DNA of 64,000 bases from Streptomyces sp. NBC_00440 (GTDB lineage: Bacteria; Actinomycetota; Actinomycetes; Streptomycetales; Streptomycetaceae). The stretch spans positions 5,587,501 through 5,651,500 of the forward strand of contig NZ_CP107921.1 of NCBI RefSeq assembly GCF_036014215.1. Direction: 5' to 3'. Positions 17,505 through 26,622 of this stretch are shown here, one piece after another (positions within the stretch are counted from its first letter, which is position 1; each line of letters opens with the position of its first letter). The notes under the pieces are model-generated. The model was not told where the DNA came from and ran no database searches. It saw nothing but the letters and a program-made list of their open reading frames with translations. The translations under genes were made by a program, and so were the position numbers.

Positions 17505-18368
17505 TCAGGACTGGCTGCGACCGCGGTCGCGCGGAGCCCAGGGAGTGAGCAACCGGCCGGCGATCCGCACCAGTTCGGAGAAGAGCACCCCGAGGACGGC
17601 CACACAGACGATCCCGACGAACATCACGTCGTTCTGGAAGAGCGCGCGGGAGTCGAAGATCAGATGCCCCAGGCCGTTGGACGCCGCGATCTGCTCGGAC
17701 GCGACGATGACGAGCACCGCCACCCCCGCCGCGATCCGGGCCCCGACGAGCACCGCGGGCAGTGAGGCCGGCAGCAGGACATGCCGGAACATCTGCCACG
17801 GTGACGCGCCGAAGACCTGCCCCGCGTCGCGGTGCCCGGCGGGGACGGCGAGCACCGCCGCCATCGTGGAGATCCAGACGAAGAAGAAGACCGTGGCGGC
17901 GACCAGCGCGATCTGCGGTCCCTCGCCCAGTCCGAACATGTTGAGGAAGACCGGCAGCAGAGCGAGCTTCGGGACCACGTACAGCGCGTCGAGCAGCGGT
18001 TCCAGCGCTGCCCGTACGAGTGCGAGCGAGCCCATCAGCAGGCCGAGTACGTACCCCGAAACGGTGCCGATCGCATAGCCGCCGAGCACCCGCTTGAGCG
18101 TGGCCCACACATCGGGCCAGAGCACGCCCTGGGCGGCGCGGTCCCAGCCGTCGGAGAGGATGGTGGACGGTGCGGGGTAGACCCGGTCGTCGATCCAGGA
18201 CCGGTCCGCCGCCAGCTGCCAGAGCAGGATCAGGACCACGGGTACGGCGACGGCGAGTGCCAGCTCCAGGGTGCGGCGCCTGCGGTGGGTGCGCACGGGG
18301 TGGAGTTCCTGCGGGCCCGGCCGTCTGACCAGCAGCCCGTCCTTCGGGACCTTGACCGCTGTGCTCAT
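17505..18368 (-). CDS. ABC transporter permease (SsuC type)
   Basis: A 287-residue integral membrane protein with about six helices and the BPD permease signature EAA-like loop (DAGQVFGASPWQMFRHVLLPASLPAVLVG). The cytoplasmic N-terminus is basic (RRPGPQELHPVRTHRRRR). The ATG at 18368-18366 overlaps the stop of the ATPase gene by four bases (ATGA), so the two are coupled. It works as a homodimeric channel with the flanking ATPase and binding protein in uptake of an SsuABC-like substrate. Confidence 0.88.
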   Translation of the reverse strand: MSTAVKVPKDGLLVRRPGPQELHPVRTHRRRRTLELALAVAVPVVLILLWQLAADRSWIDDRVYPAPSTILSDGWDRAAQGVLWPDVWATLKRVLGGYAIGTVSGYVLGLLMGSLALVRAALEPLLDALYVVPKLALLPVFLNMFGLGEGPQIALVAATVFFFVWISTMAAVLAVPAGHRDAGQVFGASPWQMFRHVLLPASLPAVLVGARIAAGVAVLVIVASEQIAASNGLGHLIFDSRALFQNDVMFVGIVCVAVLGVLFSELVRIAGRLLTPWAPRDRGRSQS

Positions 18369-19183
18369 GCGGGGACCGCCTCTCCGCGTACCTCGCCGCG
18401 CAGCAGCTCCCACAGCTCGGACTTCAGCTCGGTGAACTCGGGCGTCGACCGCATGTCGCCGGACCGGGGCCGGGGGAACGGCGGCCTGCGCTCGGCGATG
18501 ATCCGGCCGGGGCGCGCCGACATCACCAGGACGCGGTCGCCCAGGACGATGGCCTCTTCGAGGCTGTGGGTGATGAAGAGGGCCGTGGTGCGGGTGGTCT
18601 GGGTGAGTTCGAGCAGCTCGTCCTGGAGGATGGTGCGCAGCTGTGCGTCGAGCGCCGCGAACGGCTCGTCCATCAGCAGGATCTCGGGCTCCACGGCCAG
18701 GGCGCGGGCGATGGCGACGCGCTGGCGCATACCGCCGGAGAGGGCCGCGGGGTAGGCGTCGGCGAAGTCGGCAAGGCCGATACGGGCCAGCCAGTCGCGG
18801 GCGCGGCGGTCGGCCTCCTTGCGCGGTACGCGCTGGATGTCGAGGCCGAACCGGACGTTGGCCAGGACGTTCTTCCAGTCGTAGATGCCGTAGTCCTGGA
18901 AGATCATCGCGGCCGGGCGGGCGGACGTGGTGCGGATGGCCAGCTCACCGGTGCTGGGGCGCAGCAGTCCGGCCGCGATCCGCAGCAGGGTGGACTTGCC
19001 GCAGCCCGACGGTCCGACGATGCAGGTGAACTCGCCGGGGGCGATGTCCAGATCGATGGGTCCGAGGGCGTCCAGGGCAGTGCGGCCGCGGCCGAAGGCG
19101 CGGGTGAGGGACCGGGCGTGGAGTTTCACGGACCGGTCGGGTGCTGGTTCGGGGGTGAGTGGGGGCGGGTGCGGGTCTCCCAC
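18365..19183 (-). CDS. ABC transporter ATP-binding protein (SsuB type)
   Basis: A 272-residue ATPase with Walker A GPSGCGKST, Q-loop MIFQDYGIYDW, signature LSGGMRQRVAIARA, Walker B ILLMDEPFAALD and switch histidine in LFITHSLEEA. These features place it in the nitrate/sulfonate/taurine (SsuB/TauB/NrtD) subfamily. The GTG start at 19183 has AAGGAG eight bases upstream. It is the first gene of the transporter operon; the permease follows with ATGA overlap and the binding lipoprotein after 64 bp. Confidence 0.92.
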   Translation of the reverse strand: MGDPHPPPLTPEPAPDRSVKLHARSLTRAFGRGRTALDALGPIDLDIAPGEFTCIVGPSGCGKSTLLRIAAGLLRPSTGELAIRTTSARPAAMIFQDYGIYDWKNVLANVRFGLDIQRVPRKEADRRARDWLARIGLADFADAYPAALSGGMRQRVAIARALAVEPEILLMDEPFAALDAQLRTILQDELLELTQTTRTTALFITHSLEEAIVLGDRVLVMSARPGRIIAERRPPFPRPRSGDMRSTPEFTELKSELWELLRGEVRGEAVPA

Positions 19184-19270
19184 GGGATATCTCCTTGCGG
19201 AGGGTGCGGACGGATGATCGCCGCAGGATATGACGGGTCGTCAGATACCGGAAGGGGCGTGCACGCACGA

Positions 19271-19304
19271 CGAAGCCCCGGGGGATGTTCGCCCCGGGGC
19301 TTCG
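19271..19304 (-). terminator. terminator of the Fur-type repressor gene
   Basis: A 13-bp perfect stem CGAAGCCCCGGGG with an 8-base loop, 19 bases after the repressor stop codon in its transcription direction. Confidence 0.8.
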
Positions 19305-19323
19305 CTGGAGGTGCGGGTGTGGG

Positions 19324-19740
19324 TCAGGCTGCGGCGCAGGCCGGGCAGATGCCCCGGTATGTCACCTCTACGTCGGAGATCGTGAAGCCGAAGCGCTCCG
19401 CGTCCGGGAGGTCCGTCAGGGGGTTGCCCGCGGGGTGCACATCACGGATGGAGCCGCACTGGGCGCAGACCAGGTGCTGGTGCGGCCGGTGTGCGTTCGG
19501 GTCGTACCGCTTGGCGCGGCGGTCCGTGGAGACCTCGATCACCTCGCCGAGGACGACCATCTCGCCCAGGGTGTTGTAGACCGTTGCCCGGGAGATCTCC
19601 GGCAGCCTCGACGCGGCGCGGGCGTGCACCTCGTCGGCGGTCAGATGCACGTGGTCCCCGTCGAGGACCTCGGCCACGACGCGGCGCTGGGCGGTCATCC
19701 GCCAGCCGCGGTCGCGCAGGCGTTCCAACAGGTCACTCAT
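19324..19740 (-). CDS. Fur-family peroxide-type repressor (PerR/CatR-like)
   Basis: A 138-residue Fur-family regulator: winged helix (SRATVYNTLGEMVVLGEVIEV), then metal sites. Two CxxC pairs (CAQC and CPAC) form the structural zinc site. The regulatory site region reads RYDPNAHRPHQHLVC; the Asp in RYD sits where PerR has the residue that distinguishes peroxide sensors from Fur proteins. It is divergent from a monofunctional catalase with a shared 127-150-bp promoter region holding an inverted repeat over the -35, as in the CatR-CatA system of S. coelicolor. I therefore read it as a hydrogen-peroxide-responsive repressor of the catalase and of itself; metal use is inferred. Confidence 0.85.
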   Translation of the reverse strand: MSDLLERLRDRGWRMTAQRRVVAEVLDGDHVHLTADEVHARAASRLPEISRATVYNTLGEMVVLGEVIEVSTDRRAKRYDPNAHRPHQHLVCAQCGSIRDVHPAGNPLTDLPDAERFGFTISDVEVTYRGICPACAAA

Positions 19741-19785
19741 AAGGCCCAGCCTAACAGGAGAGAGGGTCGAGTCCCGAACTGGTGT

Positions 19786-19829
19786 GACTTTGGACTATCA
19801 CTTGACTTAGACAAAGTCCATCGTAGGAT
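19786..19829 (+). promoter_or_regulatory. catalase promoter with overlapping repressor operator
   Basis: The -35 TTGACT (19802-19807) and -10 TAGGAT (19824-19829) are 16 bp apart. An inverted repeat GACTTTG (19786-19792) and CAAAGTC (19812-19818) brackets the -35 with an 18-bp spacer, well placed for a Fur-type dimer to block RNA polymerase. Confidence 0.6.
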
Positions 19830-19885
19830 CAGGAACGGCACACGCCAAGGGACAGGACCTATCAGGTATGACGCAGGAGGCGCTC

Positions 19886-21337
19886 GTGACGCAGGGACCA
19901 CTCACCACGGAGACCGGAGCTCCGGTAGGCGACAACCAGAACAGCGAGACCGCGGGCGCCGGCGGTCCCGTTCTGGTTCAGGATCAGCTGCTCCTCGAAA
20001 AGCTCGCGCACTTCAACCGTGAGCGCATCCCGGAGCGCATCGTGCACGCCCGCGGTGCCGGTGCGTACGGCACCTTCACGCTGACCCGCGACGTCTCGCA
20101 GTGGACGCGCGCGAAGTTCCTCTCCGAGGTCGGCAAGCAGACCGAGACCTTCCTGCGTTTCTCGACCGTGGCGGGCAACCTCGGCTCGGCGGACGCGGTG
20201 CGCGACCCCCGCGGCTTCGCGCTGAAGTTCTACACGGAGGAGGGGAACTACGACCTGGTCGGGAACAACACACCCGTCTTCTTCATCAAGGACGCCATCA
20301 AGTTCCCCGACTTCATCCACACCCAGAAGCGCGACCCGTACACCGGTTCGCAGGAGGCCGACAACGTCTGGGACTTCTGGGGCCTCAGCCCCGAGTCGAC
20401 CCACCAGGTGACGTGGCTCTTCGGTGACCGCGGTATCCCGGCGTCGTTCCGCCACATGAACGGGTACGGCTCGCACACGTACCAGTGGAACAACGCGGCC
20501 GGCGAGGCCTTCTGGGTCAAGTACCACTTCAAGACCGACCAGGGGATCAAGAACCTCACCACCGACGAGGCCAACCGCCTCTCGGGTGTGGACCCCGACA
20601 GTCACCAGCGCGACCTGCGTGAGTCCATCGAGCGCGGTGAGTTCCCGTCCTGGACCGTGCAGATCCAGGTCATGCCGGCGGCCGACGCGGCCAACTACCG
20701 CTTCAACCCGTTCGACCTGACCAAGGTCTGGCCGCACGAGGACTACCCGCCGATCGAGATCGGCAAGCTGGAGCTCAACCGCAACCCGGAGAACATCTTC
20801 GCGGAGGTCGAGCAGTCCACCTTCTCGCCGGCCAACTTCGTTCCGGGCATCGGTCCTTCGCCCGACAAGATGCTGCAGGGCCGTCTCTTCGCGTACGGCG
20901 ACGCCCACCGCTACCGCGTCGGCATCAACGCCGACCACCTGCCGGTGAACCGCCCGCACGCCGCCGAGGCGAACACCAACTACCGGGACGGCGTGCTGTA
21001 CGACGGCCGTCACAAGGGCACCAAGAACTACGAGCCGAACAGCTTCGGCGGCCCCTTCCAGACGGACCAGCCGCTCTGGAAGTCCACCCAGGTCAGCGGC
21101 GCCACGGGCAACCACCCGGCGCCGAGCCACGCGGAGGACGACGACTTCGTCCAGCCCGGCAACCTCTACCGTCAGATGACCGAGGACGAGAAGGGCAGGC
21201 TCGTCGAGAACCTGGCCGGCTTCATCTCGCAGGTCTCGCGGGACGACATCGCCGAGCGTGCGGTCAACAACTTCCGCCAGGCCGACGGTGACCTCGGCAA
21301 GCGGCTGGAGGCGGCGGTCCAGGCCCTGCGCGCCTGA
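19886..21337 (+). CDS. monofunctional heme catalase
   Basis: 483 residues from GTG 19886, favoured because GGAGG lies six bases upstream; an in-frame ATG at 19868 would add six residues but has no ribosome-binding site. It is a small-subunit (clade 3) catalase: distal histidine in [14 protein letters not shown], distal Asn in [12 protein letters not shown], proximal heme tyrosine in [13 protein letters not shown], and the NADPH-type core. It decomposes hydrogen peroxide in the cytoplasm. It is divergent from the Fur-type regulator and followed by a strong terminator. By analogy with S. coelicolor CatA it should be the vegetative peroxide-inducible catalase; the gene symbol is left open because paralogues exist in the genus. 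Confidence 0.93.
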   Translation: MTQGPLTTETGAPVGDNQNSETAGAGGPVLVQDQLLLEKLAHFNRERIPERIVHARGAGAYGTFTLTRDVSQWTRAKFLSEVGKQTETFLRFSTVAGNLGSADAVRDPRGFALKFYTEEGNYDLVGNNTPVFFIKDAIKFPDFIHTQKRDPYTGSQEADNVWDFWGLSPESTHQVTWLFGDRGIPASFRHMNGYGSHTYQWNNAAGEAFWVKYHFKTDQGIKNLTTDEANRLSGVDPDSHQRDLRESIERGEFPSWTVQIQVMPAADAANYRFNPFDLTKVWPHEDYPPIEIGKLELNRNPENIFAEVEQSTFSPANFVPGIGPSPDKMLQGRLFAYGDAHRYRVGINADHLPVNRPHAAEANTNYRDGVLYDGRHKGTKNYEPNSFGGPFQTDQPLWKSTQVSGATGNHPAPSHAEDDDFVQPGNLYRQMTEDEKGRLVENLAGFISQVSRDDIAERAVNNFRQADGDLGKRLEAAVQALRA

Positions 21338-21383
21338 ACCGCGGTGGCCGGCCGGCGCGCCGGCTGAGCAGCAAGCCGGATGA

Positions 21384-21411
21384 GGGCCGGACCCCCGCGG
21401 GGGTCCGGCCC
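21384..21411 (+). terminator. catalase terminator
   Basis: A perfect 13-bp GC-rich stem GGGCCGGACCCCC with a two-base turn, 46 bases after the catalase stop codon. Confidence 0.8.
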
Positions 21412-21519
21412 TTCCGGCTGCATCGACCCGTCCGGGCCGACGAGTTGACGGCGTCGGACGGACGGGTCAGCCGAGCAGGTCGGTCGGACGGGTGGCGTCG
21501 GGCGGGTCGGTCGGACGGA

Positions 21520-21924
21520 TCAGGAGGAGACCAGCGCCGCGGCCTCGCGCCTGTCCGGCGCCCAGCAGCGGATGATGTCGCGCACCGACACGACGCCGAC
21601 CGGGCCGACACCGTCGAGCACGATCAGATGGCGGAAGCCGCCGTTCGACATCGCCGCGGCCGCTTCCTCCAGGGTCCAGGAGGGCGCCGCGAAGACGACG
21701 TCCGTGGTCGTGTGGGCGCCCGCGGTCTCCCGGTCGGGGTCGAGGCCGCCGCCGACGGCGTTGAGGATGTCGCGCTCGGTGAGAATGCCGACCCCGCAGG
21801 TGTCGGGGTCGAGGACGACAGCCGCGCCGATACGGCGTGCGGACATCAGAGTGGCGGACTGTCGGAGCGTGTGCGCGGGGCCGATGGTGAGGACCACCGT
21901 GCTCATGGCGTCGCGGACGAGCAT
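21520..21924 (-). CDS. tandem CBS-domain protein
   Basis: About 134 residues from ATG 21924-21922; a GTG four codons upstream (21936) directly abuts the AGGAGG sequence and so is less likely. Two CBS domains fill the protein: LVRDAMSTVVLTIGPAHTL to VGILTERDILNAV, and TTDVVFAAPSWTLEEAAAAM to VGVVSVRDIIRCW. CBS pairs bind adenine nucleotides and act as stand-alone regulators or energy sensors. It is encoded alone on the minus strand between catalase and hisN. The AMP-binding Asp in the two RD motifs is present. The partner protein is unknown. Confidence 0.85.
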   Translation of the reverse strand: MLVRDAMSTVVLTIGPAHTLRQSATLMSARRIGAAVVLDPDTCGVGILTERDILNAVGGGLDPDRETAGAHTTTDVVFAAPSWTLEEAAAAMSNGGFRHLIVLDGVGPVGVVSVRDIIRCWAPDRREAAALVSS

Positions 21925-22062
21925 GGGGAGTGCCACCTCCTGGGGGAATCCAGCATGCGCCTGAATTCACAAGTTCACAAGTGGGGGGACTCTTAGAGTC
22001 GCATCAGCTCGTGAACCCGGCAAGGGTCCGGGAGGGTGAAGTCCTGGGCGGTTGTTCGTCGT

Positions 22063-22863
22063 TCAGTAGCGCTGGTTGAGATAGCCCAGCAGATCCTGGT
22101 GGAGCAGCCCGTTCGACGCGGCCGCGTTGCCGCCCTCGACCCCGCGCACCCCGTCCAGGCTGGTGAACTCGCCGCCGGCCTCCTGGACGACGATGGCGGT
22201 GGCCGCCATGTCCCAGAGCGAGAGCTCCGGCTCGGCGCAGATGTCCACCGAGCCCTCGGCGACCATCATGTACGGCCAGAAGTCCCCGTACCCACGGGTC
22301 CGCCAGCAGTCCCGGGTCAGATCCAGGAAGCCGTCGAGGCGCCCCTGCGCCTCCCAGCCGCCCAGCGAGGCGTACGCGAACGAGGCGTCCGAGACCTTGG
22401 AGACCTTGGAGACGTGCAGCCGGGTGGCCGAGGTCAGGCTGCGCCCGGTGTACGCGCCGCCGCCCTTCGCGGCCCACCAGCGGCGGCCGAGCGCCGGCGC
22501 GGAGACCACGCCGACCACCGGTTCGTGGCCCTCGTCGCCCGCCACGGCCAGGGAGATCAGGGTGGCCCAGACCGGGACCCCGCGTACGTAGTTCTTGGTG
22601 CCGTCGATCGGGTCGATGATCCAGCGACGGGGGCCCGTGCCCGACAGGCCGAACTCCTCACCGAGGATCGCGTCGCGGGGCCTGGCGCGCTGGAGCTGTC
22701 CGCGGATCAGCTCCTCGGCGCCCTTGTCGGCCTCCGTCACGGGGGTCATGTCCGGCTTCGTCTCGACCTTCAGGTCGAGGGCCTTGAACCGGTCCATGGT
22801 CGCCGCGTCGGCGGCGTCCGCGAGGACATGGGCGAGGCGCAGATCATCGTGGTAGTCGGGCAT
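22063..22863 (-). CDS. hisN: histidinol-phosphatase, inositol-monophosphatase type
   Basis: A 266-residue IMPase-superfamily enzyme with the metal-site motifs GEEFG (about residue 70), [14 protein letters not shown] (about 85) and [19 protein letters not shown] (about 215). This sub-family in actinobacteria is HisN, which dephosphorylates histidinol phosphate, the penultimate histidine step; the S. coelicolor gene is at the same locus as I recall. The ATG at 22863-22861 has a TACTGT -10 seven bases upstream and no ribosome-binding site, consistent with leaderless mRNA. An ATG six codons upstream is less likely. Inositol monophosphate as an alternative substrate cannot be excluded. Confidence 0.85.
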   Translation of the reverse strand: MPDYHDDLRLAHVLADAADAATMDRFKALDLKVETKPDMTPVTEADKGAEELIRGQLQRARPRDAILGEEFGLSGTGPRRWIIDPIDGTKNYVRGVPVWATLISLAVAGDEGHEPVVGVVSAPALGRRWWAAKGGGAYTGRSLTSATRLHVSKVSKVSDASFAYASLGGWEAQGRLDGFLDLTRDCWRTRGYGDFWPYMMVAEGSVDICAEPELSLWDMAATAIVVQEAGGEFTSLDGVRGVEGGNAAASNGLLHQDLLGYLNQRY

Positions 22864-22870
22864 GGTCGTC

Positions 22871-22876
22871 ACAGTA
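22871..22876 (-). promoter_or_regulatory. -10 element for leaderless hisN mRNA
   Basis: TACTGT on the minus strand lies seven bases before the hisN ATG; there is no ribosome-binding site between them. Confidence 0.5.
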
Positions 22877-23022
22877 TCCACCGGGCCCCCGATCGAGCCA
22901 CAGGGCCCTGTCGGCGGCGGTGCGGCGCCAGGGCCACCCGGCCCGTCGCGGCGCTGGGTATTGACACCCCCGCGGCCTCCGTCAACTCTGAGCGCAGAGC
23001 CGTACCGCCCCCGGAGGCGACG

Positions 23023-23631
23023 ATGCCCGCAGCGCGCGAATCCCTGCTCGACTCCGCCCTCGCGGCCCTCGCCGACCGCGACTGGCCCGGTGTGCGCATG
23101 GTGGATGTGGCGTCAGCGGCGGGGGTCTCCCGGCAGACCCTCTACAACGAGTTCGGAACCAAGGACGGCCTGGCCCGCGCCCTGGTGCGGCGGGAGGCCG
23201 ACCGGTACCTCCAGGGCGTGGACCGGGCGCTGGCCGGGCCGGCCGCGGAGCGCGAGCGGATGGTGGCTGTCGCCGAGTGGACGGTCGCCGCCGCCCGTTC
23301 GCACCCGCTGGTCCGGGCGCTGCTGACCGGCTGCTGGTCCGGGCGGCTGCCCGCGCCGGGCCCCGCACCCCACCGCGCCGGGCACTCCGCCGGGCCGTAC
23401 GTCCCCGCGCAGCGCCGTGCGGACTCCGGGCCGCCCGCGCCCGGCGAGCTGATCGCGGCGGTACGGCACCGGGCGGCCCTGGTGCTGGCGGCCGGGCACC
23501 TCGACGCGGAGGCGGCCGACCTCGTGTACCGCTGCGAGGTGGCCGTACGCCTTGCGCTCTCGCACATCGTCGCACCAGGTGATCTGACCCTCGATCACCT
23601 GGTGCGCGACGCCGTGGTGCGGGCGGCGTGA
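23023..23631 (+). CDS. TetR/AcrR-family regulator
   Basis: A 202-residue protein with an N-terminal TetR helix-turn-helix ([31 protein letters not shown], residues about 25-56) and a helical, Pro/Ala-rich ligand-binding domain. The ATG at 23023 follows CGGAGGCGACG. It is divergent from hisN and convergent with the peptide-binding lipoprotein, separated by only ten bases. Its target is unknown; position suggests hisN-adjacent regulation or self-regulation. The middle part ([20 protein letters not shown]) is an unusual disordered insertion. Confidence 0.85.
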   Translation: MPAARESLLDSALAALADRDWPGVRMVDVASAAGVSRQTLYNEFGTKDGLARALVRREADRYLQGVDRALAGPAAERERMVAVAEWTVAAARSHPLVRALLTGCWSGRLPAPGPAPHRAGHSAGPYVPAQRRADSGPPAPGELIAAVRHRAALVLAAGHLDAEAADLVYRCEVAVRLALSHIVAPGDLTLDHLVRDAVVRAA

Positions 23632-23641
23632 GCGGCGCGGG

Positions 23642-25333
23642 CTACTTCTTGAGCCAGCCGACCTTGGTGTAGTCCACGTCGGCGAGGCCGGTCGCGCCGT
23701 AGTTGGCCAGGCCCTTGCGGATGGCCGAGATCTGCGGGCGCTGGTACAGCTCGATCGAGTGGCCGAGCTTCCAGATCTCCACGTCGGCCTCGTTGTAGAG
23801 CTTGATGGCCTTGGCGTGGTCGGTGGTCTCGCCGGCCTGCTTCATCAGTGCGTCGATCTTCGGGGAGCCGACCGAGCCGAAGTTCTGGAAGAGGTTCTTG
23901 CCCTTCGGCTGCTGGAAGACCGGGTAGATCCTGCTCGTGTAGACCTCGTCTACATTGCGGAAGCTGACGAGGTCGAAGTTGCCGGTGTCCACGAACCTGG
24001 TGAAGTAGTCGTTGGCCGGGACCTTCTTGATCTCGACCCGTACGCCCACCGCGCCGTACATCTGCTGCACCAGCTCGGCCTGGTCCGTCTGCGACGAACT
24101 GCCGCCCGCGCTCAGGATGTAGTCGAGGGTGAGCTTCTTGCCGTCCTTGGTGCGCGGCTTGCCCTCGCCCGCGCTCTTCCAGCCCGCCTCGTCCAGCAGC
24201 TTCTTCGCCTTCTCGGGGTCGAACTTGTCGAACTCGCTGGTGTTGTCCCGGTAGCCCTGCTGGTTGGGCATGTAGAAGTGGTTGTCCAGCGGCTTGAGTT
24301 CGAAGGCGAGGTCCTTGGCGAAGCTCGCGTTGATGCCCTTGCGGTCGGTCGCCGCCTGGAGGGCGTGGCGCACCCGGATGTCCTTGAGCGGACCACGGCC
24401 GCCGTTGAGCGTGATGTGCACCTCGTCCCAGCGCGCCCCGCGCCTGATGGCGGTGTCCGGGTCCTTGACCAGCCGCTTGTAGTCCTCGGGCAGCAGTGCG
24501 GGGGCCTCGTCCACCTCCTTGTTGAGGTAGGCCTCCGTGTTCGCGCTGAGGTCGAGGACGCGGTAGACGATCGAGGCGAGCTTGGGCTTGTTGCCCCACC
24601 ACTTGGGGTCCGGGACCAGGGTGACGGTCTGTCCGGTCCTGTCGTACGAGCCGACCTTGAAGGCGGCGCCGGTGACCGGGGCCTTCTGCGTCCAGCCGGT
24701 GTTGAACTTCTTGGGCGTGTCGATGTACGCGGCCGGGTACAGCGGGTCGAAGAGGCGCTGCCAGTCGGCGTACGGCGTGGCGAAGGTGATCTTCACGCCA
24801 TGCGCGTCGGCGCCCTGCTCGACCTTGGATATCTGGCTGTAGCCGGTGGTGTCGGCCGCCTCGTACGCCTTGTCGGTGCCGTTCAGCGCCTTCCACTGGG
24901 CGTGGAAGTCCTGCCAGCTCAGCGGCTTTCCGTCGGACCACTTCGCCTTCGGGTTCAGCTGGTAGGTCACCACCTGGGGGCTGGTGGACGTGACCTTCGC
25001 CGAGACCACGAAGTTCGGGTTGGGGTGGCCGACCCCCTTGGCGTCCAGGTCGAACAGGTCGGGCAGGATCGCCGCGTCGAGGTCCGCGCCGTCGCTCTGC
25101 TGGCCGTCGACCTGGTTGACGTTGTACTGGTCGATCCACTGGTCGATCCCGAACCGCAGCGACCCGCCCTGCTTCAGGTCGCTCACCGGATGCGCGTTGA
25201 TGTCCTGGCCGTCCGCCTGCGGAGCGGCCTGCTTCTTGGCCGAGTCGCCGCCGTCGTCGGAAGAACTGCAGCCCGCCACCGCCAGAGTGGCCGACAGTGC
25301 TGCGGCGATGGCGACAACGCTGGTTCTGCGCAT
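23642..25333 (-). CDS. peptide/oligopeptide-type ABC substrate-binding lipoprotein (SBP family 5)
   Basis: 563 residues from ATG 25333, after GAAGGAAG. The signal peptide has lipobox LAVAGC followed by SSSDDGG. The mature protein has the SBP_bac_5 layout: GGSLRFGIDQWIDQYN, VVTYQLNPKAKWSDGKPLSWQDF and a C-terminal region with LYNEADVEIW. It should bind peptides or nickel/opine-like ligands at the outer membrane face. Unusually, it is transcribed divergently from its presumed permeases and ATPase at 25625-29714, across a 290-bp region with a perfect 14-bp palindrome. Related tracts are annotated as family substrate-binding proteins in Streptomyces; the ligand is not known. Confidence 0.88.
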   Translation of the reverse strand: MRRTSVVAIAAALSATLAVAGCSSSDDGGDSAKKQAAPQADGQDINAHPVSDLKQGGSLRFGIDQWIDQYNVNQVDGQQSDGADLDAAILPDLFDLDAKGVGHPNPNFVVSAKVTSTSPQVVTYQLNPKAKWSDGKPLSWQDFHAQWKALNGTDKAYEAADTTGYSQISKVEQGADAHGVKITFATPYADWQRLFDPLYPAAYIDTPKKFNTGWTQKAPVTGAAFKVGSYDRTGQTVTLVPDPKWWGNKPKLASIVYRVLDLSANTEAYLNKEVDEAPALLPEDYKRLVKDPDTAIRRGARWDEVHITLNGGRGPLKDIRVRHALQAATDRKGINASFAKDLAFELKPLDNHFYMPNQQGYRDNTSEFDKFDPEKAKKLLDEAGWKSAGEGKPRTKDGKKLTLDYILSAGGSSSQTDQAELVQQMYGAVGVRVEIKKVPANDYFTRFVDTGNFDLVSFRNVDEVYTSRIYPVFQQPKGKNLFQNFGSVGSPKIDALMKQAGETTDHAKAIKLYNEADVEIWKLGHSIELYQRPQISAIRKGLANYGATGLADVDYTKVGWLKK

Positions 25334-25444
25334 CGGTGTTCTTCCTTCGGTTCAAGGTGACCTGATCGAGGCCACAGGCTTCCGAGACGGTAAGGCGATC
25401 CCGTTGCCCAGCGGGAGAGCAACGGTGATGCTGTTATGCATTCT

Positions 25445-25458
25445 TTGCGTGCACGCAA
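25445..25458. promoter_or_regulatory. perfect palindrome in the divergent transporter promoter region
   Basis: TTGCGTGCACGCAA is a perfect 14-bp palindrome in the middle of the gap between the binding-protein gene and the permease operon. Its form resembles LacI- or GntR-type operators. No regulator gene is adjacent except the TetR gene at 23023. Confidence 0.5.
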
Positions 25459-25624
25459 CAATTTATGGTCAAGCTGGATCAACAAGCCGACGAAAAGCAC
25501 CCGATGAACAGCACCGGATGATCGGAACCCGATCAACACCGGGCAAAGGCACCGATGGGGCCTGCCGCGGCCGTGATCCCACCACGATCCCCAGCGCCCG
25601 AACCCCAGCGGAGGACCAACACCT

Positions 25625-26608
25625 GTGGCCGCCTTCCTGGCCAAGCGACTCGGCTACTACGCCGTCCTGTTGCTTGTCGCCATCTGCCTGTCGTACCTGC
25701 TGGCATCACTCGCGCTCGATCCGCGCGCGTACTACGAGGGGCGTCAGCCGCCCCTCTCGCCCAGCGCCGTCGACCACCACCTGACCATGCTCGGCGTCAA
25801 CGACCGCACGCCGCTCCTCACCCGCTTCACCAGCTGGGCCGGACACGCCCTGCGCGGTGATCTGGGGAAGACCATCGACGGGACCTCCGTGGACGCGGAG
25901 TTCGGCCGCCGGATCGGGGTCAGCCTGCGGCTGCTGCTCCTGGGCAGCATCCTCGGCACGGTCATCGGGGTACTGGCCGGGGCCTGGACCGCCGTACGCC
26001 AGTACCGGCTCTCCGACCGCACGGTCACCCTGATCTCCTTCGTACTGCTCTCCACACCGGTGTTCCTGCTCGCGGTGCTGCTGAAGATCGGCGCGATCTG
26101 GTTCAACCAGAAGACCGGCACCGACTTCATCGAGTTCACCGGCGAGAAGACCCCCGGCGTGGACTCCGGATTCCTGGCCGTGCTGAAGGACCGGTCGGTG
26201 CATCTGCTGCTGCCGACCATCTCCATCGCGCTCGGCACCATCGCCAGCTACAGCCGCTACCAGCGCTCCACGATGCTCGACGTCCTCGGCTCGGACTATC
26301 TGCGCACCGCACGGGCCAAGGGCCTCACCCGGCGCACGGCCCTGCTCAAACACGGGCTGCGGACCGCGCTGATCCCCATGTCGACATACTTCAGCTACGG
26401 ATTCCTGGCGCTATTCACCGGCGCCACCTTCACCGAGACGATCTTCGGCTGGCACGGCATGGGCGAGTGGTTCGTCTCCTCCATCGGCAAGAACGACGTC
26501 AACTCGGTTGTCGCCGTCAATGTGTTCGCCGCCGTGCTGGTGCTGCTCTCCGGCTTCCTCGCGGACGTCCTGCACGCCGCGCTCGACCCGCGCATCCGGA
26601 ACGCCTGA
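25625..26608 (+). CDS. peptide ABC transporter permease (DppB/OppB type)
   Basis: A 327-residue permease with GTG start and GCGGAGGACC ribosome-binding site eleven bases upstream. It has the family N-terminus (FLAKRLGYYAVLLLVAICLSYLLASLAL), about six membrane helices and the EAA-type cytoplasmic loop DYLRTARAKGLTRRTALLKHGLRTALIP near residue 220, and ends DVLHAALDPRIRNA. It pairs with the DppC-type protein 15 bp downstream to form the channel for the fused ATPase gene product. This is the first gene of a three-gene operon. Confidence 0.9.
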   Translation: MAAFLAKRLGYYAVLLLVAICLSYLLASLALDPRAYYEGRQPPLSPSAVDHHLTMLGVNDRTPLLTRFTSWAGHALRGDLGKTIDGTSVDAEFGRRIGVSLRLLLLGSILGTVIGVLAGAWTAVRQYRLSDRTVTLISFVLLSTPVFLLAVLLKIGAIWFNQKTGTDFIEFTGEKTPGVDSGFLAVLKDRSVHLLLPTISIALGTIASYSRYQRSTMLDVLGSDYLRTARAKGLTRRTALLKHGLRTALIPMSTYFSYGFLALFTGATFTETIFGWHGMGEWFVSSIGKNDVNSVVAVNVFAAVLVLLSGFLADVLHAALDPRIRNA

Positions 26609-26622
26609 GGAGTACGGACACC

